Of a stretch of DNA of 64,000 nt, positions 18,645-26,401 are shown piece after piece. Source of the stretch: Berkiella_A sp964633725 (GTDB lineage Bacteria > Pseudomonadota > Gammaproteobacteria > Berkiellales > Berkiellaceae); the NCBI GenBank assembly GCA_964633725.1, contig CAZWHY010000010.1, positions 1-64,000 on the forward strand. The letters run 5' to 3'. A program made the position numbers and the translations under genes. Position 1 is the stretch's first letter. Each line of letters starts with the position of its first letter. Under the pieces are notes generated by a model. The model searched no databases. It was given only the letters and a program-made list of their open reading frames with translations, and was not told the origin of the DNA.

Positions 18645-19907
18645 TTACAGTACAAAAAAGTTAGGCGACCAAGTTTTTATCTGGTTAGAAATAGATAGAA
18701 TAATTTTATGAAGGTTGTGCTCTTGGATATTAAACGCTGGCGTTGTATATACAATATTGCCAAAGGGTCGGCACCAAATGCCATCTGCCAAGAATCTTTG
18801 ATGAAACCATTTAAAATCCTCATGCGATAAAGGGCGGCATAGCTCTATGGCACCTATGGCGCCTTTGATTCGAACTTCCTTTACTTGAGGTAAATTATGC
18901 AAACACTCAAAGCCATTTAGCAATTGATTCTGGATTTGATTGACCTGTTTTTGCCAATGATTCTGCTCAAATAAATCTAGACTGGCATTGGCAGCCGCAC
19001 AACCTAAAGCATTGCCCATAAATGTAGGGCCGTGCATTAGGGCTTTGTCCGGATTGTCTGATAAAAAGGTTTGATACAGTGGCGTGCGAGCGACAACAGC
19101 AGCCAAAGGTAATGTACCGCCGGTTAAAGCTTTGGACAAACAAATAATATCAGGCACGATATCTGATTGTGCTATCGCAAACAATGAACCTGTACGACCA
19201 AAACCGGTAAAAATCTCATCTACAATGAAACAAATTTGGTATTTTTGACACAAAGTGGCAATATTTTTGAGTTGTTTGGCATTATGCATTTTCATGCCGC
19301 CAGCACCTTGTACCAAAGGTTCTATGATCACGCCAGCCAGTTCTGATTGATGTTGTATTAAATATTGCTCAAAAGCCAAAAATTCAGAATCTGAATTAGG
19401 AATAGCCTGCATCAATTGTGGGGTTAATGTTTGGCCAAAAATATGATGCATACCTTCTTCAGGATCGCATACAGACATCGCGTACAGGGTGTCGCCATGA
19501 TAGCTGTGTTGAAAATGCAAAAATTTGGTTTTACTTTGATTTTGATTGATGGATGCTTGTATCGCCATTTTCATTGCGATTTCTATTGCTTCTGAGCCAG
19601 TATTGGCCAAGAAAACATGGTCTAGGTCTCCGGGCAACAGTTGTTTTAGTCGGTGACAGAGTTTTTCTGCTTGTGGGTGAATGATGCCACCCAGCATCAC
19701 ATGAGACATGGTTTGGGCTTGGGTTTGAATGGCTTGCACAATATGGGGGTGATTGTAGCCATGGCAAGCTGTCCACCAGGAGCCAATCGCATCGACTAAT
19801 TTTATACCATTATCAGTTATGAGGTATTCTTTTTCAGTCCCCACAATTTTGATTGGCGGGTTGGCAGTTTGCATTTGCGTGTAGGGTAGCCAAATACTAT
19901 GATCCAT
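18645..19907 (-). CDS. bioA: Adenosylmethionine-8-amino-7-oxononanoate aminotransferase BioA
   Basis: This 420-residue class III PLP aminotransferase of the biotin pathway converts KAPA to DAPA using SAM. It shows the BioA N-terminus IWLPYTQMQTANPPIKIV, the substrate motif GSWWTACHGYNHPHIV, the PLP Asp in FIVDEIFTGFGRTG, and the PLP lysine in LSKALTGGTLPLAA. It is divergent from bioD, with a shared 110-base control region containing BirA-like half-sites. Confidence 0.95.
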   Translation of the reverse strand: MDHSIWLPYTQMQTANPPIKIVGTEKEYLITDNGIKLVDAIGSWWTACHGYNHPHIVQAIQTQAQTMSHVMLGGIIHPQAEKLCHRLKQLLPGDLDHVFLANTGSEAIEIAMKMAIQASINQNQSKTKFLHFQHSYHGDTLYAMSVCDPEEGMHHIFGQTLTPQLMQAIPNSDSEFLAFEQYLIQHQSELAGVIIEPLVQGAGGMKMHNAKQLKNIATLCQKYQICFIVDEIFTGFGRTGSLFAIAQSDIVPDIICLSKALTGGTLPLAAVVARTPLYQTFLSDNPDKALMHGPTFMGNALGCAAANASLDLFEQNHWQKQVNQIQNQLLNGFECLHNLPQVKEVRIKGAIGAIELCRPLSHEDFKWFHQRFLADGIWCRPFGNIVYTTPAFNIQEHNLHKIILSISNQIKTWSPNFFVL

Positions 19908-19962
19908 GAATTGAGACTCTGGTTAACTAAGAGAAGTAGAAAAGTAAATATATATGGATTTT

Positions 19963-19994
19963 ATGTCAACATAGTTCCAATTTTGGTTAACCAA
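19963..19994. promoter_or_regulatory. Candidate BirA-type biotin operator between bioA and bioD
   Basis: The divergent bioA-bioD gap holds ATGTCAACA (19963-19971), then 13 bases, then GGTTAACCA (19985-19993). This resembles the gammaproteobacterial BirA box TTGTAAACC-N14-16-GGTTTACAA, with a slightly short spacer. The right half is part of a palindrome, TTGGTTAACCAA. A further GGTTAACT lies at 19921. Position and half-sites agree with biotin control, but the match is imperfect. Confidence 0.4.
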
Positions 19995-20017
19995 ATTATG
20001 GATGTTGAAAAATTAAG

Positions 20018-20695
20018 ATGAAAAACATTTTTATAACAGGCACAGGCACAGACATTGGAAAAACCTATGTTACTCACAGCTTGTTAAAGTACGACCAAAT
20101 GCAGCATCAACAATTTACGGCATTAAAGCCATTAATTTCAGGGGTGACCCAAGATAATATATATCAAAGCGATACAGGTTTATTGTTGTCCGCGATGGGG
20201 ATGGAACTGACGCTTGAAAATATTGATAAAATATCACCCTGGCGTTACCAAACAGCTGCGGCGCCTGATATTGCACAGCGAGTAGAAAAACAAGACTTTA
20301 GTTTTATAGAACTGATTGATTTTTGCCAAAGTCAGATGAAAAAAGCAAACAAAAAAAATATACAAGTTCTAATCGAAGGCGTAGGAGGCGTCATGTCACC
20401 TATCAGTAAAAATCATACCGTATTAGATTGGATAAGCGTATTGTCGATGCCGACTTTGATTGTCGCCGGGACTTATTTAGGGAGTATTACGCATACATTA
20501 ACCTGTCTTTTTGTTTTGCAAAAAAATAATATTCCTATTATGGGTATTGTTTTAAATGAAACGCAAAATAGTACGATTAGTATGGATGAAACCAAACGCA
20601 GCTTGATGCAATTCACGCAAGTGCCTATTTTTACCTATTACTATCAACAGAACCAAAATAATAGCATGGGGGATTTGTATAAGTATTTTACGTGA
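20018..20695 (+). CDS. bioD: Dethiobiotin synthetase BioD
   Basis: This 225-residue P-loop ligase has GTGTDIGKTYVTHSLL at the N-terminus, the substrate lysine region FTALKPLISG and the EGVGGVMSPIS motif. It closes the ureido ring to make dethiobiotin with ATP and CO2. It is divergent from bioA. No bioB, bioF or bioC lies nearby, so the pathway genes are split. Confidence 0.95.
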   Translation: MKNIFITGTGTDIGKTYVTHSLLKYDQMQHQQFTALKPLISGVTQDNIYQSDTGLLLSAMGMELTLENIDKISPWRYQTAAAPDIAQRVEKQDFSFIELIDFCQSQMKKANKKNIQVLIEGVGGVMSPISKNHTVLDWISVLSMPTLIVAGTYLGSITHTLTCLFVLQKNNIPIMGIVLNETQNSTISMDETKRSLMQFTQVPIFTYYYQQNQNNSMGDLYKYFT

Positions 20696-20880
20696 AGATT
20701 CACCTTTTGTTTAAAGGGGCACGCCCTCTCCCAAGATAGTTGTTGTGTTCATTAAAATCTAGTGCAATTGACCCTGCCTTATATCGCATACTCTGAACCA
20801 TTGGTCTTTTGTGAATAGATAAACAGAGCAAGCTTATGTCAGAATGTTTTATACAATTTATATAATGTTTGGAGAAAATA

Positions 20881-21288
20881 ATGTTTGAATCAATAACCAA
20901 TGCTCTTGGACGTGTTGTAACCGATGCGGTTTGCCCAGAGGTCGTTGAATGCCCTCCATGTCTGACATTATCAGAGAAATTATCAGCTCAAATGGGTGAG
21001 ACGATGGAAATGTTCGACGATTTTGCAGGCGAGAATGCAGCATATCTTTATCTGGGTATAGGGCTGTTGTCAGTTGTTGCTGTAGCGGTGGTAGGGTTAA
21101 ATAAATATTATTCTAACGCTAGTCGTCAAGCAGAAAATAATATTTACCCAATATTTAAATCAGGCTTTAATAATGATGCGCCTCAAGGAAATCGTAGCAC
21201 GTATCAAACAAGCATTACAGATTATTTCTCTTCAGAGAGCAACGGGGAAAGCGTAAACTTAATTACCTCTTATTTTTCAAAGAGATAG
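20881..21288 (+). CDS. Small membrane protein with PIP-box-like C-terminal motifs
   Basis: This 135-residue protein has no recognised family. The start at 20881 (MFESITNALG) has a GGAG nine bases upstream. One membrane helix spans about residues 54-74 (LYLGIGLLSVVAVAVVGLNK). The N-terminal part has a CPPC-like pair (VVECPPCL). The C-terminal tail carries QTSITDYF at 109-116 and VNLITSYFSKR at 125-135. Both fit the QxxIxxYF-type PCNA-interacting pattern, and the first closely resembles the human p21 motif QTSMTDFY. It lies beside the displaced RND remnant, so it may be accessory DNA. Function is unknown, and the motif reading is pattern-based only. Confidence 0.65.
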   Translation: MFESITNALGRVVTDAVCPEVVECPPCLTLSEKLSAQMGETMEMFDDFAGENAAYLYLGIGLLSVVAVAVVGLNKYYSNASRQAENNIYPIFKSGFNNDAPQGNRSTYQTSITDYFSSESNGESVNLITSYFSKR

Positions 21289-21295
21289 TGTGATC

Positions 21296-21477
21296 TTATG
21301 TGTTAAATTGGCGTTTGCGGCGCAAACGCCAACTGATACGCGCTTTTTCCTCTAAAAACAACAAAATGGGAACGATAAATAATACCAAAAAAGTGGTAAA
21401 GAATAAGCCAAAGCAAATAGAGGTGGCCACCGGAATCAAGAATTGTGCCTGAATATTAAGCCAGTAATCAGAGGTTG
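21296..21477 (-). pseudogene. Displaced 3' end of an RND permease gene (left copy of direct repeat)
   Basis: In the same orientation as the intact pump gene at 32111-35290, this segment encodes QAQFLIPVATSICFGLFFTT and LLFLEEKARIS, then a different C-terminal tail and a stop at 21296-21298. DNA similarity runs from about 21333 to 21477 against 32157-32287, with one 15-base insertion near 21455. No upstream coding region exists. With the intact gene it flanks the PQQ block as a direct repeat. Confidence 0.88.
21308..21332. terminator. Strong hairpin after the small membrane protein gene
   Basis: A perfect 11-base inverted repeat, TTGGCGTTTGC with GCAAACGCCAA, is separated by GGC. It lies 19 bases after the stop at 21288. 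A T-run (CTTTTTCCTC) follows some distance away, so it may terminate the plus-strand gene. It also lies within the tail codons of the displaced pump remnant. Confidence 0.45.
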
Positions 21478-21587
21478 TAAGTTTTGTCGCTCTTTTTATT
21501 GACTGTCACATTAAGCTAAAATAATTTACAGTTATTTGATTTGAATATTTTGTAATTCTGGTAGTATGCGAGCCAAACTTAGCGCTA

Positions 21588-21596
21588 TGCTATAAT
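21588..21596 (+). promoter_or_regulatory. Extended -10 promoter of the pqqC operon
   Basis: TGCTATAAT is a perfect extended -10 element (TGnTATAAT). It lies 30 bases upstream of the pqqC ATG. No good -35 box is seen, as is usual for extended -10 promoters. It is the only obvious promoter for pqqC-pqqD-pqqE-ABC-pqqB. Confidence 0.55.
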
Positions 21597-21626
21597 ATAG
21601 AAACAATAGTATGCTGAAGATAACGA

Positions 21627-22340
21627 ATGAGCCACACACCACTTTCTAAAGAAGCTTTTAAACAAAAATTATTGTCTTATGAAAAGCAGTATCATATACA
21701 CCATCCTTTTAATTTAGCGATGTATGATGGCAAATTGACAAAACATCAAATTCAAGGTTGGGTGCTTAATCGCTTTTATTATCAGATAATGATACCCATC
21801 AAAGATGCGGCTATCATTTCAAATTGCCCTGATAAAATACAAAGAAGGCGATGGATCCAACGTATCATTGATCATGATGGGCAGCATGATGATGAGGGGG
21901 GTATTGAGGCATGGATTCAGCTTGCTAAGGCTTGCAATATTTCAAGAGACCAAGTTATTTCATTAAAGGATGTACTACCAGGTGTTAAATTTGCAGTAGA
22001 TGCATATGTAAATTTTTGCAGATCATCTCCTTGGTATGAAGCGGCTTGTGCATCGTTAACGGAGTTATTTGCGCCTAAAATTCACAAACAAAGACTCTCC
22101 ACATGGCCTAGTCATTACACATGGATCGAGCCAGAAGGGCTAGCCTACTTTCGAAATAGGCTCTCCCAAGCTAACAGAGATGTTGAACATGGTTTAGAAA
22201 TCACAATAGAACATTTTAAAACATACGAACAACAAAATCGAGCGTTTGAAATTCTTGAACTAAAATTAAACATTCTATGGTCTATGTCTGATTGTATTTT
22301 AATGCATTATGGGCTGGGTGAGAATGATAATCATATTTAA
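21627..22340 (+). CDS. pqqC: Pyrroloquinoline-quinone synthase PqqC
   Basis: This 237-residue all-helical oxidase carries out the last step of PQQ synthesis, ring closure and an eight-electron oxidation without a metal. Family motifs include NRFYYQIMIPIKDAAIISNC, HDGQHDDEGGIEAWI, and the downstream ELFAPKIHKQRLSTWPSHY block with the catalytic histidines. It is first in the plus-strand pqq operon, with pqqD 12 bases downstream. Confidence 0.96.
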   Translation: MSHTPLSKEAFKQKLLSYEKQYHIHHPFNLAMYDGKLTKHQIQGWVLNRFYYQIMIPIKDAAIISNCPDKIQRRRWIQRIIDHDGQHDDEGGIEAWIQLAKACNISRDQVISLKDVLPGVKFAVDAYVNFCRSSPWYEAACASLTELFAPKIHKQRLSTWPSHYTWIEPEGLAYFRNRLSQANRDVEHGLEITIEHFKTYEQQNRAFEILELKLNILWSMSDCILMHYGLGENDNHI

Positions 22341-22352
22341 GAAGAGATGCTA

Positions 22353-22616
22353 ATGAGCTCAGAAAATATAACACTAGGGATAGGTTATAAACTTCAGTGG
22401 GAAGAATCACAAAAAACGATGGTTCTGCTGTTTCCAGAAGGTATGGTAAAGCTTAATCCCAGTTCTGCAGAGATACTACATCTGTGCAACGGGAAAATGA
22501 ACAGAGATGAGATAGTCTCATCTATACAGGATAAATACCAAGAAGAAGATATCAGTAATGACATACTAGAGTTTTTAAGGGTTGCCAATGACGAAGGATG
22601 GATTCAATTCAGTTGA
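22353..22616 (+). CDS. pqqD: PQQ peptide chaperone PqqD
   Basis: This RiPP recognition element of about 87 residues has the family pattern: an N-terminal YKLQWEESQKTMVLLFPEGM, then LNPSSAEILHLCNGKMNRDEIV and a C-terminal FLRVANDEGWIQ. It binds PqqA and presents it to PqqE. The ATG at 22353 is favoured over the one at 22347 because of spacing from AAGAAGAG. Its last 29 bases overlap pqqE. Confidence 0.93.
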   Translation: MSSENITLGIGYKLQWEESQKTMVLLFPEGMVKLNPSSAEILHLCNGKMNRDEIVSSIQDKYQEEDISNDILEFLRVANDEGWIQFS

Positions 22617-23745
22617 AATAAAAACGCCCACATGGTTTTTAGCAGAGCTCAGCTATCGCTGTCCTTTGCAGTGCCCGTATTGCTCAAATCCTGTTGATTA
22701 TGCAAAATACAAGCAAGAACTTGATACGGAAACTTGGATTAAGGCGTTAACCCAAGCCAGAAAGTTAGGCTGTGTGCAATTAGGCTTCTCAGGTGGGGAG
22801 CCTTTAGTTCGTCAAGACCTAGAGGTATTGGTGGCGCATGCTTCTAAATTGGGTTTCTATACAAATTTAATCACATCGACTGTTGGCATGGATGTTGAGC
22901 GATTGCATAAACTCAAACAGTTGGGTTTAGACCATATTCAAATTAGTTTTCAAGCCTCAAATGAAGATTTGAATAACTTGATTTCAGGCACAGATTCTTT
23001 TAAGCATAAAAAAATGATAGCGCTAGAGATGAAACAATTAGGATTTCCCTTGGTTTTTAATATGGTTATCCATCGTTATAATATTGATCAAATAGAAGAA
23101 ATTCTAGATTTTGCCATATCGCTTGATGCTGATTATATAGAGCTCGCAAATGCACAGTATTATGGTTTTGCATTTGTTAATAAGCAACAGCTTCTGCCAT
23201 CAAAGGAACAGCTAGAAAAAGCTGAAAAGATTACAAAAAAATACCAAGATAATCCTAAAGTGAAAACTAAAATATACTTTATCATCCCAGATTATTATGA
23301 AAACAGACCCAAACCGTGCATGAATGGCTGGGGAACCACATTTATTTGCATTTCACCGGATGGTCTTGTTCTGCCATGTCAATCCGCACGGATGTTGCCT
23401 AATATCGAATTTCCAAACATAATGGATCAAGATTTACAGGATATTTGGTATCACTCCGATGCATTCAATCGGTTTAGAGGATATGATTGGATGAAGGAAC
23501 CCTGTAAGTCCTGCCCAGAAAAAGTCAAAGACTTTGGGGGTTGCCGCTGCCAAGCCTTTTTATTAACGGGTGATGCGACAATAGCGGATCCTGTTTGTGA
23601 CCTTTCTCCTAATCATCACCTTGTGCGTGACATTGTGCAAAAAGCAAATCATAGTCAATTAGATGCTAATCAGCTTATATATAGAAACCCAAAGAATTCT
23701 AAAGCTATTTTGACCCAGATTAAAGTATTAAAACCAAAAGATTAA
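22588..23745 (+). CDS. pqqE: PqqA peptide cyclase (radical SAM) PqqE
   Basis: This radical SAM enzyme of about 385 residues links Glu and Tyr of PqqA. It shows CX3CX2C at CPLQCPYCSNPVDY, a GGEPLVRQDLE substrate motif, and a C-terminal SPASM domain binding auxiliary clusters (CMNGWGTTFICISPDGLVLPC, then CKSCPEKVKDFGGCRCQAF). The ATG at 22588 has AAGGG eight bases upstream and lies within the pqqD end, so translation is coupled. Confidence 0.96.
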   Translation: MTKDGFNSVEIKTPTWFLAELSYRCPLQCPYCSNPVDYAKYKQELDTETWIKALTQARKLGCVQLGFSGGEPLVRQDLEVLVAHASKLGFYTNLITSTVGMDVERLHKLKQLGLDHIQISFQASNEDLNNLISGTDSFKHKKMIALEMKQLGFPLVFNMVIHRYNIDQIEEILDFAISLDADYIELANAQYYGFAFVNKQQLLPSKEQLEKAEKITKKYQDNPKVKTKIYFIIPDYYENRPKPCMNGWGTTFICISPDGLVLPCQSARMLPNIEFPNIMDQDLQDIWYHSDAFNRFRGYDWMKEPCKSCPEKVKDFGGCRCQAFLLTGDATIADPVCDLSPNHHLVRDIVQKANHSQLDANQLIYRNPKNSKAILTQIKVLKPKD

Positions 23746-23759
23746 GGGTTGCAACGCTT

Positions 23760-24677
23760 ATGTTAAGTATTAATAATATAACCCAAAAAATAGAAAACAA
23801 AACGATTTTGTCGAATATATCTTTAACAGTTCAACCGGGTGAGATTATCGCTATCGTTGGACCCAATGGGTCAGGCAAATCAACTTTATTAAAAATAATT
23901 ATGGGACTTTCGCAGATTGAGCAAGGCCATATCGTATATTTCAATCAATTTAATACGTTAACCAATGTCGTTAAGAAAAGGATTGGGTTTTTATATCAAG
24001 TGCCTGCTTTAGATCTTAAGATGACTGTAAAAGATATGTTATATATAACAGGGCTTTTATATAGTATTAATACAGAGGTATTACGTCAAAATATACAAGA
24101 CCATTTGTCTGAGTTTGATTTAATGCATCTTAAAGGCAAAAAATGTGGGCGTTTATCAGGTGGGGAAAGGCGGCTCATAGATCTCATCAGGCTTTTAGTG
24201 ACGGATCCTGATTTGATGATTTTGGATGAGCCTTTTAACGAGCTAGATACTTTTTATAGAGAGAAATTATTTTCAGTTTTAATGAAGTATAAGAAAAAAC
24301 CAGGTAAGTCTGTTCTGTTAACGACACATTTAATTAATGAGTGCGATCAGGTAGATAATTTGACTTTTTTGAAATCCGGCGAAATATTTTATAGCAGCAC
24401 ACCCAGCAGTTTACTAAGCTCACATTCGAAGTATATTTTAGAAGTCAAAGCGCATAAAGACGTATTACAGAAATTGAGTCGTCGCTATGGTGGTTATCTA
24501 TTGCATAATAAAAAAGCATTGTTTTGGATGGATAATCCTGACGTGTCTATTGAGGATCTAAGCCCCAGCATTAATAATGGGATTGATGATATGAGTATAC
24601 GGAAAACAAGGCTTAGTGATATTTACATCTGGTTAACAAGAGGTGAATCAAATGATTCCGATGCTGATTATCATTAG
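23760..24677 (+). CDS. ABC transporter ATPase of the PQQ cluster
   Basis: This 305-residue ABC ATPase has Walker A GPNGSGKST, signature LSGGERRLIDLIRLL, Walker B LMILDEPFNELDT and an H-loop (TTHLINECD). It is encoded between pqqE and pqqB and overlaps the permease gene. Similar two-gene transporters occur inside PQQ clusters of other bacteria. A role in exporting PQQ or an intermediate to the periplasm is inference from position. Confidence 0.9.
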   Translation: MLSINNITQKIENKTILSNISLTVQPGEIIAIVGPNGSGKSTLLKIIMGLSQIEQGHIVYFNQFNTLTNVVKKRIGFLYQVPALDLKMTVKDMLYITGLLYSINTEVLRQNIQDHLSEFDLMHLKGKKCGRLSGGERRLIDLIRLLVTDPDLMILDEPFNELDTFYREKLFSVLMKYKKKPGKSVLLTTHLINECDQVDNLTFLKSGEIFYSSTPSSLLSSHSKYILEVKAHKDVLQKLSRRYGGYLLHNKKALFWMDNPDVSIEDLSPSINNGIDDMSIRKTRLSDIYIWLTRGESNDSDADYH

Positions 24678-25410
24678 ACGTGATATACAGCATACCCTGA
24701 AACAAAAAATGCGTTTTGTATCAACGATGGTACGTCCATTCCTGTGGTTATTTGTTATTGGTGCAGGGATTAAATCTATGACCACTGATTTTGATCAAAG
24801 TTCTTACCAGCATTTTATGGTGCCAGGCATTTTGAGTATGTTATTATTATTCTCTGGCGTGTTATCAGCACTCTCGCTTCTGAAAGAACGGTACTCAGGT
24901 TTCTTGCGATTGCTATTGATAGCGCCGATTTCTAGAGAACAGATTATATTATCTAAACTGGTCAGCTCGGTCATTATAAGCAGTGTTTATTTTTTGATTT
25001 TTTTTATATTATGTTTATGTGCACAGTTAGTTAATACTGATATAAACATTATTACCCTGTTGGTGGTTGTTTTTTTGTCGGCGTTGCTGTGGTCTGGATT
25101 GGGATTGCTCATAGCGACAGTCACGTCAGACCTGGAAAATTTCACAGTGGTGATGAATTTTATTGTTTTCCCTTTGTTTTTTTTAAGTAATGCGCTCTAT
25201 CCACTATCTCAATTACCCAAAGCCATTTATTTTTTGGCGTTATGCAATCCATTAACCTACTGCGTTGATGGCCTATATCATGCATTAGGGTTGCATGCAT
25301 TTAGTCATTTTGTATTATGGCAAGATTTGATCGTGATAATAGGATGTATAGTATTGATTGTATCCACGACGTTAATAAAGTTTAGGAATCACAGTTTTCA
25401 TGAACTATAA
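24652..25410 (+). CDS. ABC-2 type permease of the PQQ cluster
   Basis: This membrane protein of about 252 residues has six predicted helices and the ABC-2 permease pattern (YQHFMVPGILSMLLLFSGVL; FPLFFLSNALYPLSQLPKAI). The ATG at 24652 has AGAGG about eight bases upstream and lies inside the end of the ATPase gene, indicating coupling. It probably forms the channel for the adjacent ATPase, and the substrate is likely PQQ-related. Confidence 0.9.
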   Translation: MIPMLIIIRRDIQHTLKQKMRFVSTMVRPFLWLFVIGAGIKSMTTDFDQSSYQHFMVPGILSMLLLFSGVLSALSLLKERYSGFLRLLLIAPISREQIILSKLVSSVIISSVYFLIFFILCLCAQLVNTDINIITLLVVVFLSALLWSGLGLLIATVTSDLENFTVVMNFIVFPLFFLSNALYPLSQLPKAIYFLALCNPLTYCVDGLYHALGLHAFSHFVLWQDLIVIIGCIVLIVSTTLIKFRNHSFHEL

Positions 25411-25419
25411 AGGTAAAAT

Positions 25420-26334
25420 ATGTTTATTAGAATATTAGGATCAGGTGCCGGAGGTGGATTTCCTCAATGGAATTGTAATTGTCATAATTGCAATGGATTT
25501 AGAAACAATACCTTGAATGCTAAATCTAGAACACAGTCATCCATTGCCATTAGTGAAAATAATCAAGATTGGATTTTATTCAATACCTCTCCAGATATTA
25601 GGCAACAATTGGCCCAGTTTGAAGAAGCGCATCCAAAATCGGGTGTTCGAGACACAGGCATTAAAGCAATTGTATTAGTAGACAGTCAGATAGACCATAC
25701 CACGGGGCTATTATTACTGAGAGAAACAGATGCTTTGCAACTTTATATGACTGAGACCACACAGAACGATTTATATGAACATTTCCCGGTATTAAAAATT
25801 CTGGAACATTACTGTGAGGTAACCGTAACCAAACTCAATAATTTTGATCCGGCGCCTTTTATGGTTCCAGGCTTTGAGCATATACAACTTTACCCTAAAA
25901 CATTGATTAGCGAATCGCCTCCTTATTCCCCCAATAGAGGGCAACAGGCGCCTGGGTCAAATTTAGGATTTAAAATAACAAATTTAAAAACATCTCGTTC
26001 GCTATTTTATTCTCCTGGTCTTGGTGAAATTGATGATGACTTATTAAGCTTTATGGATAGTTGTGATGTCATACTGATCGATGGTACTTTTTGGACACTT
26101 GATGAGATGATATTACAGCATATCAATCATAAATTATCAACAGAAATGGGGCATTTGCCTTTAAGTGGGCCTAAAGGATTAATTGAATATTTGGATAAAT
26201 TAAAAAATAAACGAAAAATACTCATTCATATCAATAATACTAATCCCATTTTAAATGAGGATTCAGAACAAAGGGAAATACTCTCAAATCATGGGATAGA
26301 GGTTTCTTATGATGGTATGGTTTTTGAAATTTAG
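25420..26334 (+). CDS. pqqB: PQQ biosynthesis hydroxylase PqqB
   Basis: This 304-residue metallo-beta-lactamase-fold protein has the typical PqqB N-terminus ILGSGAGGGFPQWNCNCHNC. The DSQIDHTTGLLLLRE and NNTNPILNEDSEQRE blocks are also family features. It hydroxylates tyrosine in the PQQ intermediate. It is the last gene of the plus-strand operon and is followed by a terminator at 26349-26388. Confidence 0.96.
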   Translation: MFIRILGSGAGGGFPQWNCNCHNCNGFRNNTLNAKSRTQSSIAISENNQDWILFNTSPDIRQQLAQFEEAHPKSGVRDTGIKAIVLVDSQIDHTTGLLLLRETDALQLYMTETTQNDLYEHFPVLKILEHYCEVTVTKLNNFDPAPFMVPGFEHIQLYPKTLISESPPYSPNRGQQAPGSNLGFKITNLKTSRSLFYSPGLGEIDDDLLSFMDSCDVILIDGTFWTLDEMILQHINHKLSTEMGHLPLSGPKGLIEYLDKLKNKRKILIHINNTNPILNEDSEQREILSNHGIEVSYDGMVFEI

Positions 26335-26348
26335 AATCTAGCGTAAAA

Positions 26349-26388
26349 AAAACACCTTCCTAACGAGTAGGAAAGTGTTTTTATTTTA
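26349..26388. terminator. Bidirectional terminator between pqqB and the PQQ dehydrogenase
   Basis: The stem pairs AAAACACCTTCCTA with TAGGAAAGTGTTTT (one C/A mismatch) around ACGAG, followed by TTATTTT. It lies between two convergent genes and can serve both. A run of A residues on the left gives a U-tract for the minus-strand transcript. Confidence 0.8.
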
Positions 26389-26401
26389 TGGCATGTTAAT
26401 G

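Noticed and set aside
20700..20900. Minus-strand frame with an E-x-x-x-Y (EHNNY), considered as pqqA
   Set aside because: It lacks the G-F-E context and K-W start, and the peptide at 28726-28800 fits PqqA far better.
21308..21332. Palindrome considered as an integrase core site for the PQQ block
   Set aside because: It is absent from the right copy of the repeat, so it cannot be a shared attachment site.
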